A DNA stretch of 64,000 bases from Vogesella oryzae (GCF_902829295.1 NZ_CADEPL010000027.1:1-64000), one strand, 5' to 3'. Positions 44,674 through 54,141 are shown, numbered from the stretch's first letter. The notes: a model not told the origin generated them from the letters alone. Translations and numbers: made by a program.

Positions 44674-45148
44674 CATTGCGAACCGTGTGCGGCTAATCTT
44701 GCTGGCATCCGGTCATAACGGCGGATCTCCCTGCCACATGTAAGTTGGCATCGAGCGTAGCGAGGCCCAACGGTTACCGCGTATGGTTTTGTATCCGCTG
44801 CGCGGATGCTGTTTGAAGTCGCCGGTTCCGCCCGGCGGACGGGCCAGGGGGCGTGCCGCCACCCCCTGGCGACCCCGCTCGCCCTAATGGTCCGCGAAAC
44901 CCCGGCCAAAAAGGCATTCGCCAGGCGCCGGCAATTCGCCGTTTGCTAACGTCAAACGGCTCAGCTGCCGTCTTAAAACCTGGCGAATACCATTTTGACC
45001 GGCGCTCCCCGTAGGGCAATCTGGCGCCTCGCCGCGTTGGCCGCATGCTGTATCGGCGGCTGCCACGATGGTATCGACCGCCATAGCCCTACCTCTACCA
45101 CCCGCCAACCGCTATGCTGCCGTCTTTGCCTGCCGATCGATAACCACC
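44674..45148. other. Structured intergenic region, no gene seen
   Basis: About 475 bp with several inverted repeats. GTTGG...CCCAAC arms at about 44744-44773 surround a CGAGCGTAGCGAGG core. ATCCGC-TGC-GCGGAT lies at 44793-44807, resembling the palindromes at 28065 and 28189. A nine-base stem GCCAGGGGG/CCCCCTGGC spans 44843-44870. One dispersed word lies at 45036. No frame has codon use or similarity of a gene. The palindromes suggest REP-like or decayed mobile sequence. Confidence 0.45.
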
Positions 45149-45652
45149 ATGCTGCTACCGCACTACACCCTGCGCACCCCGACGCCAGCCGATGCCGACG
45201 CCTGCTACGCCATCGAAACCAGCGCCTACGAAGGCGACGAAGCCGCCACGCTGGAGAAGATCGCGCTGCGCATCCGCCAGTATCCCGAGGGCTTCATGCT
45301 GCTGGAGATTGACGGCCGCATCGCCGGCTTCATCAACTCCGGCTGCGCCGACCAGGTGGCGCTGTCGGATAGCGCGTTCAAGGAGCTGGTGGGCCATCAC
45401 CCGGACGGTCGTCACTGCGTGATCATGTCGGTGGTAGTGCACCCGGATTTCCAGGGCCAGGGGTTGGCCGCGATCCTGCTGCACAATTTCATCCTGCGCA
45501 TGCGCCGGCTGGGCAAGCACAGCATCCTGCTGGTGTGCCGCGAGCAGCACATCGCGCTGTATGAGCGCTTCGGTTTTGGCTATGTGCAGCCGTCCGCCTC
45601 CGCCTACGGTGGCCACGTCTGGCACGAGATGGCGTTGCTGCTCAAGGCGTGA
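45149..45652 (+). CDS. GNAT-family N-acetyltransferase
   Basis: This 167-residue soluble protein has the GNAT acetyl-CoA site VVVHPDFQGQGLAAILLHNFI (V-h-P-x-x-Q-G-x-G) near 100-120 and a C-terminal CREQHIALYERFGFGYV typical of the arylalkylamine acetyltransferase-like subgroup. The acceptor amine is unknown. The start at 45149 aligns with a normal GNAT N-terminus (YTLRTPTPADADACYAIE); no strong ribosome site is seen. No linked pathway genes. Confidence 0.82.
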   Translation: MLLPHYTLRTPTPADADACYAIETSAYEGDEAATLEKIALRIRQYPEGFMLLEIDGRIAGFINSGCADQVALSDSAFKELVGHHPDGRHCVIMSVVVHPDFQGQGLAAILLHNFILRMRRLGKHSILLVCREQHIALYERFGFGYVQPSASAYGGHVWHEMALLLKA

Positions 45653-45825
45653 ACTTGCCGCGGCGGTAGCGGCGGGTTGCCGGCGTAGTGGCCGCGGTTT
45701 TCTGGCGCCACTTGTCGCATGGTGGTGGTGAGTCGTGTCTATAGTGTGAGCAAGGTGGCCGCCGCAAAGACGGACTACCGCGGCAAGGCGGTGCCAGCTG
45801 TCTTGCACCCGCTGGAGACACGACC

Positions 45826-46173
45826 ATGGCCACCACACCGGAACCCGGCTTGCTGCATCTGCTGTACCTGTATTTCATCCCCTACTGGCTGTTCCGCGAT
45901 GTCACCCGTGGTGACCAGTTGCTGCGCGAGCAGAACTATCGCTACAACCGCGAGCAGCGCAAATACCTGCCGGGCTATCTGCTGAAGTGGGCGATTGTTT
46001 GTGCGCTGCTGCTGGCCAGCCACCAGCTGGCCAAGGAGCTGGCGCTGCTGGCGCCGGACTGGGACCAGCTGTTCCAGCTGTGGGCGCTGTTGTCCGGTAT
46101 CAGCTTTTCGGTGGGGTTTGCGCTGATGGCCAACATCATGGTGGCGTGGAGTTTCCTGACCTTCATCCACTGA
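45826..46173 (+). CDS. Small membrane protein of unknown function
   Basis: I do not recognise this 115-residue protein. It has an amphipathic/hydrophobic N-terminal stretch (LLHLLYLYFIPYWLFRDV), a charged loop rich in Arg, Glu and Tyr (REQNYRYNREQRKY), and two clear membrane helices near 52-68 and 80-110. GGAGACACG upstream and codon bias like its neighbours support a real gene. It is followed by a dispersed word and the convergent LysR gene. Confidence 0.65.
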   Translation: MATTPEPGLLHLLYLYFIPYWLFRDVTRGDQLLREQNYRYNREQRKYLPGYLLKWAIVCALLLASHQLAKELALLAPDWDQLFQLWALLSGISFSVGFALMANIMVAWSFLTFIH

Positions 46174-46188
46174 GCGCACGCCGCGCCA

Positions 46189-46199
46189 GGGTTGGCCGC
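46189..46199 (-). repeat. Dispersed word at a convergent gene junction
   Basis: AGGTTGGCCGC-like site (one full core at 46191-46199) followed by a one-mismatch inverted partner TGCGGCCAAG at 46208-46217, together able to form a hairpin between convergent genes. Confidence 0.6.
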
Positions 46200-46221
46200 C
46201 AGTTGCCTGCGGCCAAGCTGG

Positions 46222-47136
46222 TCAGTCGTTGCTTTCCGCCAGTGCCGCCTGTGCCAGCAGCCATTCGCGGAACACGCGCACCTTGTACACATCGGTGCGG
46301 GTAGCCGGATGCACCAGGTAGTAGGCGTGCTGGCTGCGCACCGGCTTGTCCAGCGCCAGCACCAGCCGGCCGCTGGCCAGCTCTTCCGCCACCAGGAACT
46401 GCGGCAGCACCGCGATGCCGAGGCCTGCTACCGCGGCCTGGATCACCATGAAGAAATGCTCGAAGCGCGGCCCGCTCAGCAGGCTGGCCTGCTGCGCATC
46501 CATGTCCTGCAGCCCGGCGGCGGACAGCCAGTCGTTCCATGCCTGCGGCCGGGTGGTGTGCTGCAGCAGGGTGTAGTCCAGCAGTTCGCGCACGTCGGCC
46601 AGCGGTTTTGCCAGCAGGCCGGGGGCACACACCGGCACGATGTCCTCGCCCATCAGCCGGTGGCAGATGGCACCCGGCCACAGCGCCGGGCCGAAGTGGA
46701 TCGCCACGTCGGCCTCTACCTTGTCGAAATCGAACGGCCGTACCTGGGTCACCAGATTGAGCTGGATATCCGGGTAGCGCGCGCTGAAATCCACCAGCCG
46801 CGGCACCAGCCAGCGCGAGCCGAAGGTCGGCAGCATGGCCACGGTCAGCACGCCGCCTTCGCCGCGATAGGCCATCAGCTGCAGCGTGGCGGCCTCGGCA
46901 CGGTCCAGCACGTCCTGTATCGCCGCGGCGTAGGCCTCGCCGGCCACGGTGAGCACCAGGCGCTGCTTGACCCGCTCGAACAGCGGGCGGCCGATGAAGT
47001 CTTCCAGCCCGCGGATCTGCCGGCTGACCGCGCTTTGCGTCAGGTTCAGTTCTTCGGCGGCACGGGTAAAGCTCAGGTGGCGCACGGCAGCTTCAAAGCA
47101 CTGCAGGGCCATCAGCGAGGGAAGGGTGCGGCGCAT
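46222..47136 (-). CDS. LysR-family regulator (GcvA-like)
   Basis: The 304-residue protein has a helix-turn-helix at about 5-65 (FEAAVRHLSFTRAAEELNLTQSAVSRQIRGLE) and a GcvA-type effector domain (LTVAMLPTFGSRWLVPRL, VADVAIHFG-like VEADVAIHFGP). It is divergent from the DUF1338 gene with 149 bp between, so it probably regulates the DUF1338/YdiJ pair. The effector might be 2-oxoadipate or a related diacid, but this is inference from gene order only. Confidence 0.87.
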   Translation of the reverse strand: MRRTLPSLMALQCFEAAVRHLSFTRAAEELNLTQSAVSRQIRGLEDFIGRPLFERVKQRLVLTVAGEAYAAAIQDVLDRAEAATLQLMAYRGEGGVLTVAMLPTFGSRWLVPRLVDFSARYPDIQLNLVTQVRPFDFDKVEADVAIHFGPALWPGAICHRLMGEDIVPVCAPGLLAKPLADVRELLDYTLLQHTTRPQAWNDWLSAAGLQDMDAQQASLLSGPRFEHFFMVIQAAVAGLGIAVLPQFLVAEELASGRLVLALDKPVRSQHAYYLVHPATRTDVYKVRVFREWLLAQAALAESND

Positions 47137-47285
47137 GATAGTTCATGAGTTTCCGGAATGAAGTCAGCAGAATACATCGCTTGAGCCACTGGCGGAAAGG
47201 CTGGAAACTTTGCCACATACCAAGCCGTCGCCAAGATGACAACGCGATGGTCTGCAAACACACACCACGGAAAAGGTATTCGCAA

Positions 47286-48332
47286 ATGACACAAGCTCAC
47301 GCCAGTATCGCCGGCAGCCAACTGAACAAACTGCTGGTACAGGTAGCCGGTGAACAAACCGCCGCCGACCTGTTCACCATGATCAAGGTGGAAGACGTGC
47401 TGCTGGCCGAACAGGCTGGTGCCACCGTATCGCGCCTGGTGCTGGCGCAGGCCATGAACATGCTGCTGTTTGCGAAGAACCTGGAAGCGGTGCCGGAAGG
47501 CAAGCGCTATGTGGAAGACAGGCTGGCCGCAGGTGGTCAGGTAGTGTTCGACCACGGCGCGCTGCGCACCGTGGCTGCGGCCAACACCGGCGCGCTGCCG
47601 CAGGGCGAGCTGGCATTCAAGCGCCTGCTGGAGCCGCTGGGCTTTGCCGTGGCCGACGTGTACCCGCTGCCGCGCCTGAAGATGACTGGCCGCGCCTACT
47701 GCCATCAGGATGCGCCGGAACAGGTGGCGCAGTTCTTCGTGTCCGAGCTGCACGTGGACCAGTTCTCGCCGGCCTTCCAGGCCGCGGTGAACAACGTGGT
47801 ATCCACCTCGCGCGACCCGCTGTCCGCTGAAGACAAGGCGCTGCTGGCCACGCTGGCCGACAACCGCGAACTGCCGTTTGCCGACGCCGCCAGCCTGCTG
47901 CCCAAGCTGGTAGGCTGCTTCGATGTACAGCACGACACCCCGGCACTGGCCGACTACCACACCCTGCTGCAGGAATCCGCCGAAATGGCGTGGATCTCCA
48001 CCGAGGGCAATGCTTTCAACCACGCCACCGACCATGTGCCGGACGTATTCGCCACTGCCGACGAACTGCGCGCCAAGGGCCAGCCGATCAAGGACAAGGT
48101 GGAAGTCTCCGCCAGCGGCCGCGTACGCCAGACCGCGTTCAAGGCAGCGCAGGTGGAACGCGAATTCATCGACGCCGATGGCCAGCGCGTGACCCGCATC
48201 GTGCCGGGCTCGTTCTACGAATTCATCACCCGCGACCGTTACACCGACGCAGCGGGCCACAACAAGCTGGATCTGCGCTTCGATAGCTCCAATGCGCAGG
48301 GCATCTTCAAGATGACCGCTGCCGCCTGCTAA
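47286..48332 (+). CDS. DUF1338 protein, 2-oxoadipate dioxygenase/decarboxylase family
   Basis: The 348-residue soluble enzyme has the metal-site segments of the DUF1338/HglS family: VVFDHGALRTV (His, about residue 80), STEGNAFNHATDHVPDV (His) and GSFYEFITRDRY (Glu). HglS is an Fe(II) enzyme that turns 2-oxoadipate plus O2 into D-2-hydroxyglutarate and CO2 in lysine catabolism. This is the shorter type of the family (HglS is about 460 residues), so the substrate is not certain. The start at 47286 follows GGAAAAGG. The next gene encodes a D-2-hydroxyglutarate dehydrogenase, which strengthens the assignment. It is not AstB despite its closeness to the aru genes. Confidence 0.75.
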   Translation: MTQAHASIAGSQLNKLLVQVAGEQTAADLFTMIKVEDVLLAEQAGATVSRLVLAQAMNMLLFAKNLEAVPEGKRYVEDRLAAGGQVVFDHGALRTVAAANTGALPQGELAFKRLLEPLGFAVADVYPLPRLKMTGRAYCHQDAPEQVAQFFVSELHVDQFSPAFQAAVNNVVSTSRDPLSAEDKALLATLADNRELPFADAASLLPKLVGCFDVQHDTPALADYHTLLQESAEMAWISTEGNAFNHATDHVPDVFATADELRAKGQPIKDKVEVSASGRVRQTAFKAAQVEREFIDADGQRVTRIVPGSFYEFITRDRYTDAAGHNKLDLRFDSSNAQGIFKMTAAAC

Positions 48333-48393
48333 GCGCAGGGCTAAAAATCGTGGGGGGCGCCTTTTTGCTCATCGAGCATGGTCGCCTGCTTAG

Positions 48394-48421
48394 GCTCGCA
48401 CCCCGGTGCGGGCCATTTTTT
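48394..48421 (+). terminator. Hairpin and T-run between the DUF1338 and ydiJ genes
   Basis: Stem CGCACC/GGTGCG (48397-48410) followed by GGCCA and six T. A full dispersed word lies downstream at 48432-48444. Confidence 0.6.
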
Positions 48422-48431
48422 CACCCGCGCT

Positions 48432-48444
48432 TGCGGCCAACCTT
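48432..48444 (+). repeat. Full dispersed word before ydiJ
   Basis: TGCGGCCAACCTT, 17 bases before the ydiJ start codon. Confidence 0.7.
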
Positions 48445-48460
48445 ATAGGCCTGAACACAC

Positions 48461-51400
48461 ATGATTCCCCGTCTGCATTCCCACCCACCAGGCGATGCGC
48501 TGTACCTCGACTTCGCGGCCGAACTGGCCGTGCGCGGCTTTGCCGGCGAGATCAGCCACGCTTATGCCGACCGGACCGTGCTGTCCACCGATAACTCCAT
48601 CTACCAGGTGCTGCCGCAGCTGGTGGTATTCCCGCGCGATAACGACGACGTGATCCGCATCGCCCGCCTGGCCGGCGAGCCACGCTTCCAGGGCCTGAGC
48701 TTCAACGCCCGTGGCGGCGGCACCGGCACCAACGGCCAGTCGCTGGGCCACGGCGTGATCGTCGACATCTCGCGCCACATGAACCGCATCCTGGAAATCA
48801 ACGCCGCAGAGCGCTGGGTGCGGGTACAGGGCGGCGTGGTGAAAGACCAGCTCAATACTGCGCTGAAGGCGCACGGGCTGTTCTTCGCGCCGGAGCTGTC
48901 CACCTCCAACCGGGCGACCATCGGCGGCATGATCAACACCGACGCCAGCGGCCAGGGCTCCTGTCTGTACGGCAAGACCCGCGACCACGTGCTGGAGCTC
49001 GACACCGTGCTGCTGGACGGCACGCTGTGGCATTCCGCGCCGCTGGACGAAGCCGAGTTCGCCGCCATCAGCGGCCGCGACGACCGCGTTGGCGCGGTGC
49101 ACCGCCTGCTGGACGACATCCAGCGCGAGGACGCGGCGCTGATCGCCGAGAAGTTTCCCAAGCTCAACCGCTGCCTCACCGGCTACGACCTGGCGCACAT
49201 CCGCGACGATGCCGGCCGCTTCAACCTCAACAACATCCTGTGCGGCTCGGAAGGCACGCTGGGCTTCATCGTCGAAGCCAAGCTGAACGTGTTGCCGATC
49301 CCGCGCGCCAGCGCGCTGGTGAACGTGCGCTACGCCAGCTTCGACGCCGCGCTGCGCGATGCGCCGGCGCTGATGCAGCTGGGCGCCGCCTCCATCGAAA
49401 CGGTGGATTCCAAGGTGCTGAACCTGGCGCGCCAGGACATCGTGTGGCACGGCGTGCGCGAGTTCTTCCCCGACGACGCCACCCCGGCGCAGGGCATCAA
49501 CCTGGTGGAATTCCTCGCCGACAGCGATGCCGCGCTGGAGGCCACGCTGGCCGCCATTGGTGCGCAGCTGGATAGCGAAGGCAATAGCCATGGCCGTCAG
49601 GGTCACACCGTGGCGCGCGGTGCCGCGGTTGGCCGCATCTGGGGCATGCGCAAGAAATCGGTGGGCCTGCTCGGCAACGTCAACGACAGCCGGCGGCCGA
49701 TTCCCTTCGTGGAAGATACCGCGGTACCGCCGGAACACCTGGCCGACTACATCGCCGAATTCCGCGCGCTGCTGGACAGCCACGGCGTGAGCTACGGCAT
49801 GTTCGGCCATGTGGATGCCGGCGTGCTGCACGTGCGCCCGGCCATCGACATGAAAGATCCGGCGCAGGAAGGCCTGGTGCGCAGCATTACCGATGGCGTG
49901 GTGGCGCTCACCCAGAAATACCACGGCCTGCTGTGGGGCGAGCACGGCAAGGGCGTGCGCTCCGAGTACGCGCCAGCCTTCTTCGGCCCGCTGTACCCGC
50001 GGCTGCAGCAGATCAAGGCGGCGTTCGACCCGTACAACCAGCTCAACCCCGGCAAGATCGCCGCGCCGACGCCGGACGGGCTGTGGAAGGTGGACGGCGT
50101 TACCACCCGTGGCCAGCTGGACCGCACCATCCCCATCGCCGTGCGCCAGCACTACGACGAGGCGCTGCACTGCAACGGCAACGGCGCCTGCTACAACTTC
50201 GACCCGGACGACGCCATGTGCCCGTCGTGGAAGGGCACCCGCGAGCGCCGCCATTCACCGAAAGGCCGCGCCTCGCTGCTGCGCGAGTGGCTGCGTCAGC
50301 TCGCCGCGCAGGGTAGCGACCCGGTGAGCGCCAGCCGCGCGCTGCGCGCGCGCGGCTTTGTCGCCGGTCTGCCGGCGCGCATCGCCAACACCCTGGGCAA
50401 GCGTCGTGGCGATGCCGACTTCTCGCATGAGGTGAAGGAGGCGATGGACGGCTGCCTGGCATGCAAGTCCTGCGTCGGTCAGTGCCCGGTGAAAGTGGAC
50501 GTGCCAAGCTTCCGCGCCAAGTTCCTGGAGCTGTATTACGGCCGTTACTTGCGCCCGCTCAAGGACTATCTGATCGGCGGGCTGGAACATGCGCTGCCAC
50601 TGGCTGCACGCCTGCCGTGGCTGTACAACGGCGTGATCGGCAGCAAGGTTGGCCGCATGCTGATGCGCCGGCTTAACCTGGTGGAAAGCCCGCTGCTGTC
50701 CGGTATCAACCTGCAGGCCGAACTGGCGCGCCGTGGCGTGGCCGTGGCCAGCCCGCAGGCGCTGGCTGCGCTGCCGACGGCGGATCGCGCCCGCGCGGTG
50801 ATGTGGTGCAGGACGCGTTTACCAGCTACTTCGAAACCCAGCTGGTGCTGGACGTGTTCGCGCTGCTGCAACGGCTGGGCTTCGTGCCGCTCTTGGCGCC
50901 GTTCCGCGCCAATGGCAAACCGCTGCACGTGCATGGCTTCCTCGCCCGCTTCGAAAAAGTGGCTGCGGCCAACGTGGCCAGCCTGCAACAGCTGGCGGCC
51001 AGCGGCCTGCCGCTGGTGGGCATCGACCCATCGATGACGCTGACCTACCGCAGCGAATACGCCAAGCTGGCACTGGCAGGTGAATTGCCCAAGGTGCAAT
51101 TGCTGCAGGAATGGCTGGCCAGCCGACTGGCCGAGCTGCCGGCAGACGCGCGGGCCAGCATCAGCGAATGCTTCACCCTGCTGCCGCACTGCACCGAGAA
51201 AACCAACGCCCCGGCGGCGGCGGGCGACTGGCAGAAGGTGTTCGCCGCCTGTGGCCTGAACCTCGCCACCCGTGCCAGTGGCTGCTGCGGCATGGCCGGC
51301 ACTTTCGGCCACGAGGCCGACAAGCGCGCGCTGTCGGAAACCATCTATCGCCAGAGCTGGCAGGGCATTGTGGCCGGCCAGCGTGACGACAGCCCGCTGC

Positions 51401-51504
51401 TGGCGACCGGCTATTCCTGCCGCTGCCAGGTGGCGCTGATGGATGACGTGGCGCTGCCGCATCCGGCCAGCGCGTTGTTGAGAGCTTTGACGCCGGCTGC
51501 CTGA
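48461..51504 (+). pseudogene. ydiJ: D-2-hydroxyglutarate dehydrogenase (YdiJ-type FAD/4Fe-4S), with a one-base frameshift
   Basis: Read together, two frames give a protein of about 1014 residues, as expected for YdiJ (1018 in E. coli). The order is FAD_binding_4 (about 50-275; GLSFNARGGGTGTNGQSLGHG, LSTSNRATIGGMINTDASGQG), FAD-oxidase C domain (about 290-560), a Cys cluster (CNGNGACYNFDPDDAMCPS), a ferredoxin-like CLACKSCVGQCPVKVD, and a C-terminal CCG domain (SGCCGMAGTFGHE, YSCRCQ). At about 50801-50806 GATGTGGTG appears where GATGGTGGTG would keep the frame (VMVVQDAFTSYF). The loss of one G shifts the frame; the first frame then runs to 51037 as nonsense, and the correct frame continues from 50803. 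A sequencing or assembly error is as likely as a true mutation, since the downstream part shows no decay. Confidence 0.85.
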
Positions 51505-51654
51505 CATCAGGTTCTGCCAGCGCCGTTGTACTGCATTTTGCCGGTGGCGCTTCGCCACCGGCCGTGACTGTTTTGCGGTGGGCCAAGCCGGCCTGCCAGG
51601 CGGGTGCCTCGAGCATTTTCGAATCGCCCGACGCGTGGCTACTAAGGTTGGCCG

Positions 51655-51665
51655 CGAGATGACCA
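51655..51665 (-). repeat. Dispersed word before the TPP enzyme gene
   Basis: AAGGTTGGCCGC-type copy 26 bases before the start codon at 51691. Confidence 0.65.
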
Positions 51666-51690
51666 ATCACCACCGACAAGGGGGTAATGC

Positions 51691-53412
51691 ATGAACAGCA
51701 AGTTGGCAGGGCATCTGCTGGTGGAGTGCCTGGTGGCACAAGGTGTGGACATTGCCTTTGGTGTGCCGGGGGAAAGCTACCTGGCGGTACTGGACGGCTT
51801 CTATCGCAGCCGCGAGCAGATCCGCTTCGTGGCCTGCCGTAACGAAGGCGGCGCCGCCTTCATGGCCGAGGCGCACGGCAAGCTCACGCGCCGCCCCGGC
51901 GTATGTCTGGTGACGCGCGGCCCCGGTGCCACCAACGCCAGCATCGGCGTGCATACCGCGTTCCAGGATTCCACCCCCATGGTGCTGCTGGTAGGCGACG
52001 TGGGCAGCGATTGCCGCGACCGCGAAGCGTTTCAGGAAATGGACTACAGCGTGTATTTCGGCCCGTCCACCAAGGGCATGGCCAAGCGCGTGGAACGCAT
52101 CGACGATGCCAATCGCATCCCGGAATACATCAGCCGCGCCTTTGCCACCGCCATGAACGGCCGCCCCGGCCCGGTCGTGCTGGTGTTGCCGGAAGACATG
52201 CTGGTGCAGCCGGTGGCCGACAGCCTGCAGCCGCTGCCGCGGGTGGAGGCGGTGACGGCGTTCCCGGATCCGGCCGGCATCGCCGCGCTGCAGCGCCTGC
52301 TGCTGCAGGCCGAACGGCCGCTGATCATTGCCGGTGGTAGCGGCTGGGATGCTGACGGTGCCGCCGCGCTGCAAGCCTTTGCCGAACGCTGGCAGCTGCC
52401 GGTGGGCAACGCCTTCCGCTTCCAGGACACCTTCGACAACCATCACCCGCTGTATGCCGGCGACGTCGGCATCGGCATCAACCCGGCGCTGGCGGCCAGC
52501 ATCCGCGACAGCGACCTGATCATCGCCATCGGTGCCCGCCTCGGCGAAATGACCACCGGCGGCTATACCCTGCTGCAGGCACCGCGCAGCCGGCAGCAGC
52601 TGGTGCACATCCTGCCGCAGGGCGATGAACTGGACCGCGTGTACCAGGCCGACGTGGCGATCCAGTCCGGCGTCAACGCCGCCGCACAGGCACTGGCCGC
52701 CTTGCCGGCACCGGCCGCTGCCCCTCGCTGGCAGGCCTGGAGCCAGCAGCGGAACGCCGACTATCGCGCCAACCTGGTGCCGCAGCGCCTGGCCGGGCTG
52801 AGCGAAGGTATCAGCGGCGACATCGACCTGCCGCGCGTGATCGCCAGTCTGCAGCGCCAGCTGCCGGCCGATGCGGTCATCACCAACGGCGCCGGCAATT
52901 TCGCCAGCTGGATCCACCGCTACTTCCAGTACCACGGCGTGGCGAAAGGCCACAAAACCCAGCTGGCGCCCACCAACGGTGCCATGGGCTACGGCGTGCC
53001 GGCCGGCATTGCGGCCAACCTCGCCACCGGGCGCACCGCCTTCACCATCGCCGGCGACGGCGACTTCCTGATGAACGGCCAGGAACTGGCCACCGCGCTG
53101 CAACACGGCGGCAAATCCATCATCCTGCTGCTCAACAACGGCGTGTACGGCACCATCCGCATGCACCAGGAGCGCGAGTACCCCAACCGCATCAGCGGCA
53201 CCCAGCTTGGCAACCCGGACTTCTGCCAGCTGGCCAGCGCCTACGGCTACGCCGCCGAGCGCATCGCCAGCAACGACGAGTTCGACGCCGCACTGGAACG
53301 TGCACTGGCACGCCCCAACGGCACGCTGCTGGAAATCCGCCTGCCGCCGGACATCATCAGCACCCGCGCCACGCTGTCCACCATCACCCAGGCGGCGCTG
53401 GCGCGCGGTTGA
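51691..53412 (+). CDS. Thiamine-diphosphate enzyme, acetolactate-synthase-like
   Basis: The 573-residue protein has the three-domain fold of the AHAS/POX family: TPP_N with the catalytic Glu in ACRNEGGAAFMAEAHGK (about residue 50), a central domain (about 190-330) and TPP_C with the cofactor motif GDGDFLMNGQELATALQHGGKS...LLNNGVYGTI. The N-terminal GVPGESYLAVLDGFYRS is typical of acetolactate-synthase-like proteins of unknown substrate. It lacks a linked small subunit (ilvN), so biosynthetic AHAS is unlikely. It follows ydiJ by about 190 bp; a role in 2-oxoacid metabolism is plausible but not shown. Confidence 0.82.
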   Translation: MNSKLAGHLLVECLVAQGVDIAFGVPGESYLAVLDGFYRSREQIRFVACRNEGGAAFMAEAHGKLTRRPGVCLVTRGPGATNASIGVHTAFQDSTPMVLLVGDVGSDCRDREAFQEMDYSVYFGPSTKGMAKRVERIDDANRIPEYISRAFATAMNGRPGPVVLVLPEDMLVQPVADSLQPLPRVEAVTAFPDPAGIAALQRLLLQAERPLIIAGGSGWDADGAAALQAFAERWQLPVGNAFRFQDTFDNHHPLYAGDVGIGINPALAASIRDSDLIIAIGARLGEMTTGGYTLLQAPRSRQQLVHILPQGDELDRVYQADVAIQSGVNAAAQALAALPAPAAAPRWQAWSQQRNADYRANLVPQRLAGLSEGISGDIDLPRVIASLQRQLPADAVITNGAGNFASWIHRYFQYHGVAKGHKTQLAPTNGAMGYGVPAGIAANLATGRTAFTIAGDGDFLMNGQELATALQHGGKSIILLLNNGVYGTIRMHQEREYPNRISGTQLGNPDFCQLASAYGYAAERIASNDEFDAALERALARPNGTLLEIRLPPDIISTRATLSTITQAALARG

Positions 53413-53435
53413 GGTTGTTCTGGTCTTGTGTGACA

Positions 53436-53461
53436 AAACCGGCCTGCGGGCCGGTTTTTTT
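53436..53461 (+). terminator. Rho-independent terminator of the TPP enzyme gene
   Basis: Stem AAACCGGCC/GGCCGGTTT with loop TGCG and a T-run to 53461. Confidence 0.9.
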
Positions 53462-53571
53462 GTTATCGGCAGTGGCTGGGCACAACAGCACGGCCGCCGG
53501 CGGGGCGATCGGCTATGGTGAAGTTGTTCCTGCGGCCAACCCGGGCCGCCCCACCTACCGAGAGAACCATC

Positions 53572-54081
53572 ATGCCGCTTTCCATGTATCAGGCCGCGAT
53601 ACCGCCGCTGCTGCGCGGGCTGGCCAATCTGTCCGTCATCCTCGACAAGGCGCTGCTGAATGCCGAGGCCCGTAAATTTGATGCCGCGGTGTTGCTGCAG
53701 GCGCGGTTGGCACCGGATATGTTTCCGTTCATCCGCCAGGTGCAGATAGCCGCCGATACCGCCAAGGGCTGTGGCGCACGGCTGGCCGGGGTGGAGAACC
53801 CGGCGTTTGCCGATAACGAGACCAGCTTTGACGAGCTGCAGCAGCGTATCGCCAAGACGGTGCTGTTTCTGCAGGGCCTGCAGCCGGCGCAGTTCGACGG
53901 CAGCGAAGAGCGCGACATCGTGCTGAAGTTTCCCCACCAGACGCTGAATTTCCGCGGCCAGGACTATCTGCAGTCTTTCGTGCTGCCCAACTTTTACTTC
54001 CACCTCACCACCGGCTACGACATCCTGCGCCATAACGGTGTGCCGCTGGGCAAGGCGGACTATCTGGGCGGCGGCGGTTAG
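53572..54081 (+). CDS. DUF1993 family protein
   Basis: The 169-residue soluble protein has conserved segments of the DUF1993 family: SMYQAAIPPLLRGLANLSVILDKA, RLAPDMFPFIRQVQIAADTAKG, ARLAG, and the late PNFYFHLTTGYDILRHNGVPLGKADYLG. The fold is a helical bundle related to DinB/YfiT-like proteins. The biochemical role is unknown. The start at 53572 follows GAGAGAA. A dispersed word sits 40 bp upstream. Confidence 0.82.
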   Translation: MPLSMYQAAIPPLLRGLANLSVILDKALLNAEARKFDAAVLLQARLAPDMFPFIRQVQIAADTAKGCGARLAGVENPAFADNETSFDELQQRIAKTVLFLQGLQPAQFDGSEERDIVLKFPHQTLNFRGQDYLQSFVLPNFYFHLTTGYDILRHNGVPLGKADYLGGGG

Positions 54082-54098
54082 CCGGCGCGGCAATAAAA

Positions 54099-54120
54099 AC
54101 GGCGGCCTGTTGGCCGCCGT
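54099..54120 (-). terminator. Hairpin between convergent genes, mainly for the YidB-like gene
   Basis: ACGGCGGCC/GGCCGCCGT with loop TGTT. On the minus strand it is followed by TTTTT (A-run at 54095-54099 on the plus strand). Its right arm contains a dispersed word core at 54109-54117. Confidence 0.8.
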
Positions 54121-54141
54121 GGTGTTTTGCCCCAGGCCGGA

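Noticed and set aside
47286-48332. N-succinylarginine dihydrolase (AstB) because of its position near the aru genes
   Set aside because: The metal-site segments FDHGALRTV and STEGNAFNHATDHV belong to DUF1338, and AstB is about 440 residues with different motifs.
50803-51504. Separate small CCG-domain protein starting at a GTG
   Set aside because: Sequence continues YdiJ exactly where the first frame breaks, and one base restores a single full-length gene.
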